A DNA stretch of 41,397 bases, taken from Acidobacteriota bacterium (lineage in GTDB: Bacteria > Acidobacteriota > Vicinamibacteria > Vicinamibacterales > UBA2999). A program made the position numbers and the translations under genes. This document shows, piece by piece, positions 25,871 to 30,776 of the stretch. The notes beneath the pieces are model-generated. The model ran no database searches. It was not told the origin of the DNA and saw only the letters and a program-made list of their open reading frames with translations. The first letter of the stretch is position 1. Each line of letters starts with the position of its first letter. The DNA is taken from contig CANIBQ010000043.1 in NCBI GenBank assembly GCA_947465645.1, positions 1-41,397 of the forward strand, in the 5' to 3' direction.

Positions 25871-26683
25871 CTATATCCCCTCGTCGATAAACCGCACGAT
25901 CGCCTGGACCATCTCTTCTCCTGCCAGGAGCTCGTCATCATTGTGATCGGCGTCAGGCAGCACGACGAGCTTCTTGGGAGTGACCGCTGCCTCGTACAGC
26001 CGCCGGCTGTACTCAAGAGGCACGATGCGATCGCGTCCGCCGGCGATGACCAGCAGGGGGGATCGGACCCGGCCAATGCGATCGAGCGATGCAAAACGGT
26101 CGCGGAGCAGCCACCGCACGGGGAGAAAGGGATAGTGATGCTGCCCCACGTCGGCCAGCGACGTGAAAGGCGATCGCAGGATGAGCGCGGCCGGCGGATG
26201 CTCGGCCGCGAGGTCCACGGCGACGGCTGAACCGAGCGATTCGCCGAAATACACGATCCGCGACGCGTCGACGTCGGGGCGACTGGCCAGATACGCGCGC
26301 GCCGCGCGACTGTCCGCGGCTAGCCCGCGCTCGGTGGGAACCCCTGAATTTCCGCCATAGCCGCGGTAATCGGTGAGCAGCACCTGCATGCCGTGCCGGC
26401 GGAGCGCCTCGGCGAGCGGAACACGGTACGCGCGGTTGCCGGCGTTGCCACTGAAGACGAGCACGGTGACGCGCGGCGGCGGCCCCGGCGCCGGAAAGAA
26501 CCAGCCTGACAACTCAATCCCGTCGGTGGTCCGATAGCGAACGGAGTGAAACTCTACGACCGAGGGTGAGAGGAACTGGGCGGTCGGGAAGTAGATCAAC
26601 CGGCGCTGGAAGGTCCAGATGACCGCCAGCAGCGCGAGGATCAACGCGAGGGAAACGGCCGCAGGCAGCATCAGACGATTCAT
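25871..26683 (-). CDS. Membrane-anchored alpha/beta hydrolase (BEM46-like)
   Basis: A 270-residue hydrolase with an N-terminal membrane anchor (MLPAAVSLALILALLAVIWTF). The core has VLVFSGNAGNRAYRVPLAEALRRHG, then GESLGSAVAVDLAAEH with the nucleophile elbow, and a late DADHNDDEL segment that supplies the catalytic His. PLLVIAGGRDRIVP gives the acidic residue. It belongs to the broad alpha/beta hydrolase group with BEM46 and ABHD13-like members; the substrate is not known. It lies between the two related small genes on the minus strand. The start ATG at 26683 begins MNRLMLPAAV. Confidence 0.85.
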   Translation of the reverse strand: MNRLMLPAAVSLALILALLAVIWTFQRRLIYFPTAQFLSPSVVEFHSVRYRTTDGIELSGWFFPAPGPPPRVTVLVFSGNAGNRAYRVPLAEALRRHGMQVLLTDYRGYGGNSGVPTERGLAADSRAARAYLASRPDVDASRIVYFGESLGSAVAVDLAAEHPPAALILRSPFTSLADVGQHHYPFLPVRWLLRDRFASLDRIGRVRSPLLVIAGGRDRIVPLEYSRRLYEAAVTPKKLVVLPDADHNDDELLAGEEMVQAIVRFIDEGI

Positions 26684-26757
26684 CCCAGGCCATTGTGGGG
26701 CGTCGTCATCGCCTTACCCAGAGAAACCTGGCTTTCCCCTCGCGCGCGGTGGTCGCC

Positions 26758-26937
26758 TTACACCCGGACCGCGCTCTGGAGATGCGCCAGCATGGCCCGG
26801 CGGTGGCCAATCTGCCCAGGGGTGAGTGCGCGGAGGGGCCGACGCTCGGCGAGGCATTCGGCACGCCAATGGTTGCGCTCAGGCCGGCCGAGCTCGATTC
26901 GCAGGACCTTGGACTTGGGCGCGGGATTCCGGGGCAT
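26758..26937 (-). CDS. Small protein with HRRAMLAHLQ tail
   Basis: From ATG 26937 this gives 59 residues ending LTPGQIGHRRAMLAHLQSAVRV, the same C-terminal motif as the zinc-ribbon protein at 25455-25745. It has only one Cys (AECLAERR) where the other has a second CxxC. A GTG at 26976 would add MTQAVTTPIYRGR. The inner ATG is preferred because ATATAT lies 9 bases before it. It may be a shortened relative. Function is unknown. Confidence 0.45.
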   Translation of the reverse strand: MPRNPAPKSKVLRIELGRPERNHWRAECLAERRPLRALTPGQIGHRRAMLAHLQSAVRV

Positions 26938-26946
26938 GCGCCCACG

Positions 26947-26976
26947 ATATATGGGCGTCGTGACAGCCTGGGTCAC
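26947..26976 (-). promoter_or_regulatory. Conserved upstream element, copy 1 (TGACCCAGGCTGTC ... ATATAT)
   Basis: On the minus strand GTGACCCAGGCTGTCAC has 5-base inverted arms around CCAGGCT and is followed by ATATATCGTGG and the ATG. The match to copy 2 at 25794-25824 is clear although the genes around it differ. Confidence 0.5.
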
Positions 26977-27043
26977 GCGCCGGATGTTCGCTCTTTGAGG
27001 GTGGTCTGACCAGTGCGTCCTCTGTTAGCCTGAGGACGGCACA

Positions 27044-27358
27044 ATGAACATGATGGCAGCGCTGACGAGAACACGCATCGTCGAGATCCTGCGGGAGCAA
27101 CGAAACGAGCTGAGCCGCTTTGGTGTCGAGACCATCGCCCTCTTCGGCTCCTACGCCAAGGAGACCCCGACCGCCTCGAGCGATATGGACTTTGTCGTAG
27201 AGTTCTCAGCGCCAACCTACGACAACTTGGTTGGGCTCCAGGATTACTTGGAAGGGCTCTTTGACCGTAAGGTCGACATCCTTACGCCGGCCGGCGTTGA
27301 GAGTATTCGCATCCCCCAAGTCGCCGAAGACATCAAGCGATCACTCGTACATGTCTAG
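27044..27358 (+). CDS. mntA: MntA-type nucleotidyltransferase antitoxin
   Basis: A 104-residue minimal nucleotidyltransferase. The motif GSYAKETPTASSDMDFVV has G35-S36 and the metal-binding D47-x-D49. It is the antitoxin half of a type VII HEPN-MNT pair: in studied systems MntA adds AMP groups to a Tyr of the HEPN toxin and so blocks it. GAGGA 8 bases before ATG 27044 fixes the start. The gene overlaps hepT by 8 bases, the usual tight coupling. Nothing is missing from the active site. The nearby small genes and AT-richer stretch suggest this is an accessory island. Confidence 0.9.
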   Translation: MNMMAALTRTRIVEILREQRNELSRFGVETIALFGSYAKETPTASSDMDFVVEFSAPTYDNLVGLQDYLEGLFDRKVDILTPAGVESIRIPQVAEDIKRSLVHV

Positions 27359-27695
27359 ACGGGGTCATCTCGAATACCTCGCGGATATGCGCGAAGCGAT
27401 TATTCGGGTTCAGACCTACACATCAGGCGCCAACTACGGGCAGTTCCTTGCCGATTCCAAGACCCAAGACGCGGTGATTCGAAACATTGAGATTCTTGGC
27501 GAGGCTGCGAAACAGATGCCCGCACACATTACAGGCGCGCATCCGGAAATCGAGTGGAAGGGCATCGCGGGAATGCGCGACAAGCTTGTCCACGACTATT
27601 TCGGCGTCAACATGGACATCCTCTGGGACGTCGTGACGACGAAGCTGCCTGCGCTCGCTGATCAGATAGACGGCGTGCTGAAGGAAATTACCTAG
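27351..27695 (+). CDS. hepT: HepT-like HEPN ribonuclease toxin
   Basis: A 114-residue HEPN protein. The catalytic RX4HXY motif is intact: R76-DKLV-H81-D-Y83 in GMRDKLVHDYF. NIEILGEAAKQMP in the preceding helix is also typical. Family members cut RNA and are silenced by AMPylation of the motif Tyr by MntA. It starts inside the last codons of mntA (8-base overlap) and its stop overlaps the 3' end of rnd by 4 bases on the other strand. Convergent with ribonuclease D, which may be coincidental. Confidence 0.9.
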   Translation: MSRRGHLEYLADMREAIIRVQTYTSGANYGQFLADSKTQDAVIRNIEILGEAAKQMPAHITGAHPEIEWKGIAGMRDKLVHDYFGVNMDILWDVVTTKLPALADQIDGVLKEIT

Positions 27696-28861
27696 CCTGG
27701 CGAAGGTGTAGCGCGAGCTAACAGCGCCAGGATCTCTGCCCCGTACGTTTCGCGCCGCCAGGGACCGAAGTCAGTGATCCCCGCCAACTCGTCTGGCGTG
27801 CGCGGCGGACGACGGGCCATGTCCCAGAGCGCGGTGCGCGGCAGGATGACGTCCGACTCTACCCCGCGCTTCTTCGCCTTCTCCTTCCGCCAGGTGTGCA
27901 GGCGGTCGTAGCGCTCCTGCACCTCGTCGGACTCACGCGCGACCTGGGGCGGGCGGAGCGGTGGCGCGCCGAGCCCTTCCTGCACGGCCTGCAACACGGC
28001 CGACCCGCAACGGCGAATCAGATCCGGCGTCATGCCGGGCACGGCCTTGAGCGCTTCGGCGTCGCGCGGGGCGCGCCTGGCGAGCTCGGTCAGGATCGGC
28101 TCCCCCATCACCATGAACGGAGGCCGATCGATGCGCTCGGCCTGCTGCTCGCGGTACGTGAACACGGCCTGCAGCACGGCGGCCTGCGCCGGCGTCAGGT
28201 CGCGCGCGCCCTTCACGCGCCAGAATGCGCCGGGACTGTACCGACGGTCCTGCCCCACATCCGGATCGGCATCGTCGCGCAACTGCGCGAGGCGCGTGAA
28301 CTCCTCCTCGGCTTCGACCAGGCGGCCGGTCTCGGTCAACGCCTCGATCTGCCTGTCGCGCAGCGCCACGAGGTAATGCGTGTCCATCCTCGCGTAGTCG
28401 AGCTGATCCGGCATGAGCGGCCGCCGCTTCCAGTCGGCACGCTGAAACTTCTTGTTCATCTTCACGCCGAAGTGCGCGTCGAGAATGTTGGCGAGCCCGA
28501 CCTGCGGCCAGCCGAGCGTGCGCGCGGCGACCATGGTGTCGAAGATGTTCACGAACTCGAACTTGTAGTCGCGTCTGAGGCAGATGATGTCGTATTCCGA
28601 CGCGTGGAAGATCTTCTGCTGTGCCGGATTCGCAAATAGCGGCGCGAGCGAGCGCACGTCCGGCAGCCGGATGGGATCGACGATGAAGTCGGCGTCAGGC
28701 GTGGAAAACTGCAGCAGGCACACCTGCTCGCGGTAGGCGTGCATGCTGTTGGATTCGGTATCGACGGCCACCGCCGGGCAGCCGGCGAGCGCGGAGACGA
28801 GCCGGCCGAGCGCTTCTTCATCCGCGACGAGCACGGGAGGAGACAACGACAACGCAGACAT
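27692..28861 (-). CDS. rnd: Ribonuclease D
   Basis: A 389-residue 3'-to-5' exonuclease that trims tRNA and other RNA 3' ends. The DEDDy core is visible: AVDTESNSMH (D-x-E), KIFHASEYDIICL, and YARMDTHYLVALRD. The HRDC region spans about residues 215-300 (LTPAQAAVLQAVFTYREQQAERIDRPPFMVMGEPILTELARR), and a second helical region follows. Length agrees with the family. ATG 28861 has TAATAT 5 bases upstream, so a leaderless transcript is likely. It is divergent from the Cys-rich mini-protein, with 30 bases between starts, and convergent with hepT with a 4-base overlap. Confidence 0.94.
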   Translation of the reverse strand: MSALSLSPPVLVADEEALGRLVSALAGCPAVAVDTESNSMHAYREQVCLLQFSTPDADFIVDPIRLPDVRSLAPLFANPAQQKIFHASEYDIICLRRDYKFEFVNIFDTMVAARTLGWPQVGLANILDAHFGVKMNKKFQRADWKRRPLMPDQLDYARMDTHYLVALRDRQIEALTETGRLVEAEEEFTRLAQLRDDADPDVGQDRRYSPGAFWRVKGARDLTPAQAAVLQAVFTYREQQAERIDRPPFMVMGEPILTELARRAPRDAEALKAVPGMTPDLIRRCGSAVLQAVQEGLGAPPLRPPQVARESDEVQERYDRLHTWRKEKAKKRGVESDVILPRTALWDMARRPPRTPDELAGITDFGPWRRETYGAEILALLARATPSPG

Positions 28862-28866
28862 ACGCG

Positions 28867-28872
28867 ATATTA
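28867..28872 (-). promoter_or_regulatory. -10 box (TAATAT) of rnd, leaderless arrangement
   Basis: TAATAT on the minus strand ends 5 bases before the rnd ATG. Its complement ATATTA overlaps a plus-strand TATTAT that could serve the Cys-rich mini-protein. Confidence 0.45.
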
Positions 28873-28891
28873 TCGGTGCTCCGGTTGCCAG

Positions 28892-29077
28892 ATGATTCCT
28901 TTATCTGCTGGACTCTGTGCGTCCTGCGTTCACGCGCAGGCAGTCGAGTCGTCTCGCGGGTCGGTGTTCGTGCTCTGCCGGCTCTCTCTGACCGACCTGC
29001 GCTTCCCGCAGTATCCGCGGCTGCCGGTCACCTCGTGCGCCGGCTATCAGGGTCAAGCTGATCCATCGAAAGACTAG
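28892..29077 (+). CDS. Cys-rich mini-protein (CxxC ... C ... C)
   Basis: A 61-residue protein beginning MIPLSAGLCASCVHA. Its Cys at residues 9 and 12, then FVLCRLSLTDLRFPQYPRLPVTSCAGYQG, give a four-Cys set that could bind zinc or an iron-sulphur cluster. The LSLTD..FP.YP.LPV..C.GY segment looks like a conserved small-protein motif I have seen in uncharacterised proteins, but I cannot name a family. It is divergent from rnd with 30 bases between starts. Confidence 0.55.
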   Translation: MIPLSAGLCASCVHAQAVESSRGSVFVLCRLSLTDLRFPQYPRLPVTSCAGYQGQADPSKD

Positions 29078-29122
29078 CCGCTGTGCGATGCTTGGCGCAT
29101 GACTCCTGACCATCACCATCCA

Positions 29123-29154
29123 CCACGGTCCGCCTGAAGGCGGACACTACGTAC
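29123..29154 (+). repeat. Palindromic element family A, copy 3
   Basis: Stem GTCCGCC, loop TGAA, stem GGCGGAC, with CCACG before and ACTACGTAC after. Compared with copies 1, 2 and 4, the central stem pair is swapped on both sides, so pairing is kept. It ends 18 bases before the DUF488 start. Confidence 0.85.
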
Positions 29155-29159
29155 TCCGG

Positions 29160-29165
29160 TAGGAT
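29160..29165 (+). promoter_or_regulatory. -10 box (TAGGAT) of the DUF488 gene, leaderless arrangement
   Basis: TAGGAT is followed by 6 bases and ATG 29172. No ribosome-binding site is present. The family A element lies immediately upstream in the place where a -35 would be. Confidence 0.4.
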
Positions 29166-29171
29166 TCCCGC

Positions 29172-29570
29172 ATGGCTCTCAAGGTCAAATCGATCCACAG
29201 CCCGATCGACCGGAAGAACGACGGCTTGCGTATCTTCGCCGCGCGGTTTCCGCCGCGCGGCATCAGCGCGAGCCGCTATGACGTCTGGATGCCGTCGCTC
29301 GGTCCGACGGAGAAAACGCTGTTTGCGTTCCTGGGAAAGAAGCTCTCGTGGCCCGAGTTTTCGAAGGTGTTCAAGGCCGAGATGTTCCTGGATGGGCCGA
29401 TCGACTCACGCAGCAAGAACGTCAAGAATCACGGACAGAAGTTCACCCTGCGGCTGATCAAGCAGCTCGCGACGCAGGGACACGTGACGCTGATGTGCGT
29501 CTGCCCTGAGGACCGGAAGGAGTGCCATCGGCATCTCCTTCGCAAATTGATCCTCAGCAAGCAGATCTGA
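29172..29570 (+). CDS. DUF488 family protein
   Basis: A 132-residue protein with IHSPIDRKNDGLRIFAARFPPRGISASRYDVWMPSLGPT at the start and TLRLIKQLATQGHVTLMCVCPEDRKECHRHLLRKLI at the end. The C-terminal CxCxxDRxxCHRHLL block is the DUF488 hallmark. The family has no proven biochemical activity. ATG 29172 lies 6 bases after a TAGGAT box, with a family A palindrome just upstream. The gene is followed by another family A palindrome and a 12-base tandem repeat. Confidence 0.85.
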   Translation: MALKVKSIHSPIDRKNDGLRIFAARFPPRGISASRYDVWMPSLGPTEKTLFAFLGKKLSWPEFSKVFKAEMFLDGPIDSRSKNVKNHGQKFTLRLIKQLATQGHVTLMCVCPEDRKECHRHLLRKLILSKQI

Positions 29571-29572
29571 TC

Positions 29573-29602
29573 GCGGTCCGGCTGAAGCCGGACACTACGT
29601 AC
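29573..29602 (+). repeat. Palindromic element family A, copy 4
   Basis: Stem GTCCGGC, loop TGAA, stem GCCGGAC, followed by ACTACGTACGT that leads into a 12-base tandem array. It lies 2 bases past the DUF488 stop. Confidence 0.8.
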
Positions 29603-29632
29603 GTTGGGACGTACGTAGGGACGTACGTTGGG
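29597..29632. repeat. Three tandem 12-base units (ACGTACGTTGGG)
   Basis: ACGTACGTTGGG, ACGTACGTAGGG and ACGTACGTTGGG run head to tail and end exactly one base before the DUF411 stop codon on the minus strand. The unit starts inside the family A tail, as if the array grew from it. Confidence 0.85.
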
Positions 29633-30100
29633 CTACTTGTTGTGGGAGCTGAACACCTTCGTGGCGCCCTGCTTGTCGAAGGTCACTACGTCGTACGGCG
29701 CCGGCTTCATCCCTTCCACTTCCATGCCCGGCGATCCGATCGGCATCCCGGGCACGGCCAGTCCGAGCACCGCCGGCTTGTCCTTCAGCAGCTTGTGGAT
29801 GTCGGCCGCGGGCACGTGTCCTTCGATCGCATATCCGCCGACGAGCCCGGTGTGGCACGACCGTGCCGCCTGCGGGACGCCGTGAGTGGTCTTGAAGTCA
29901 GCGAGCTTCGCATTCGGCATCTCGGTGACCTTGGTGGTGAATCCGGCGGCCTCGAGATGCGACACCCACTTGGCGCAGCATCCGCACGACGGATCCTTGT
30001 AGACCTCGACAACCGGTTTCGCCGGCTCGCGCTGGGCGACGACGACAGCGGCTGCGGTGACGAGCAAAGCACAGGCGGTAAGAAATGATGCGCGTTTCAT
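29633..30100 (-). CDS. DUF411 exported metal-binding protein
   Basis: A 155-residue exported protein with signal peptide MKRASFLTACALLVTAAAVVVAQ and a DUF411 domain: VEVYKDPSCGCCAKWVSHLEAAGF with C39, C41, C42, then MPNAKLADFKTTHGVPQAARSCHTGLVGGYAIEGHVPAADIHKLLKDKP and VPGMPIGSPGMEVEGMKPAPYDVVTFDKQG. The domain is linked to copper handling in several bacteria, so a periplasmic copper role is a fair inference. The Met-rich tail also fits metal binding. It starts 4 bases after the GlcG-like gene and is probably co-transcribed with it. Confidence 0.9.
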   Translation of the reverse strand: MKRASFLTACALLVTAAAVVVAQREPAKPVVEVYKDPSCGCCAKWVSHLEAAGFTTKVTEMPNAKLADFKTTHGVPQAARSCHTGLVGGYAIEGHVPAADIHKLLKDKPAVLGLAVPGMPIGSPGMEVEGMKPAPYDVVTFDKQGATKVFSSHNK

Positions 30101-30104
30101 GACG

Positions 30105-30593
30105 CTATCTTAACGCCGCAATGCCCACGGTTGCACACTGGGCGTCCTGGGCGCTGGTTCCGCCCGAGGCGCCGATCGCCCCGACGATGGCGCCGTTCAC
30201 CACGATGGGAATGCCACCCTCGGCCGGGACGACCCCCGCGAGCCCGAGGTAGCGCAGTTCGGCCCCGCCAGCCGCCAGCGCATCCTGGAAGCTCTTGGTC
30301 GGGCGCTTGAACCGGGCCGACGAGCGGGCCTTGTCCTGGGCGATCCCGATGCTGGCCGCTTGCGTCCCGTCCATCTTTTCAAAGTAAATGAGCTCACCCG
30401 CCGGGTCGGTAATCGCGAACGCCATGGCCCAGTTGTTCTTCCGCGCTTCGGCCACGGCCGCGGCGGCGACGCGCCTGGCCGACTCCAGGTTGATCGCCGG
30501 CCCATACGGCACGGCCAGCGCCTGGGCCGACGCAGTTCCGGCATTCAGCGTGAGAGCGAAACCGACGATGACCGCAAGACGACGAAATGACAT
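30105..30593 (-). CDS. Exported GlcG/HbpS (DUF336) heme-binding-like protein
   Basis: A 162-residue protein with signal peptide MSFRRLAVIVGFALTLNAGTASAQ. Its domain, LESARRVAAAAVAEARKNNWAMAFAITDPAGELIYFEKMDGTQAASIGIAQDKARSSARFKRPTKSF and GVVPAEGGIPIVVNGAIVGAIGASGGTSAQDAQCA, matches the GlcG/HbpS family (DUF336). Some members bind heme; others are of unknown role. The start at 30593 has an AGAGGAGAGG site. DUF411 follows 4 bases later on the same strand, so the two exported proteins may act together in metal or heme handling. That pairing is inference. Confidence 0.88.
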   Translation of the reverse strand: MSFRRLAVIVGFALTLNAGTASAQALAVPYGPAINLESARRVAAAAVAEARKNNWAMAFAITDPAGELIYFEKMDGTQAASIGIAQDKARSSARFKRPTKSFQDALAAGGAELRYLGLAGVVPAEGGIPIVVNGAIVGAIGASGGTSAQDAQCATVGIAALR

Positions 30594-30664
30594 AGCGTCC
30601 TCTCCTCTTGTTGTTGGCGAATGCCCATTCTCCTCGAAGCCCGCCTTCGCCGCTTCGCGGCTTC

Positions 30665-30692
30665 GGCGCGCCAGGCAGGGCTCGCCCCACAT
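30665..30692 (-). repeat. Palindromic element family C, copy 3
   Basis: On the minus strand CATGTGGGGCGAGCC, loop CTGCC, TGGCGCGCC. The stem has one mismatch. It lies between the divergent GlcG-like and membrane-hydrolase genes and is followed by a GCCGCTTCGCGGC hairpin at about 30649. Confidence 0.6.
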
Positions 30693-30763
30693 GCCTAAGC
30701 GCACCGCGTCCGCGATGCGGTGCGGCACGTCCAGATTGTGTGCAAGTCCTCTGGATCGTCCGT

Positions 30764-30769
30764 TAGAAT
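30764..30769 (+). promoter_or_regulatory. -10 box (TAGAAT) of the membrane hydrolase, leaderless arrangement
   Basis: TAGAAT is followed by 7 bases and ATG 30777. No Shine-Dalgarno is seen. Confidence 0.45.
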
Positions 30770-30776
30770 CCGCCCC

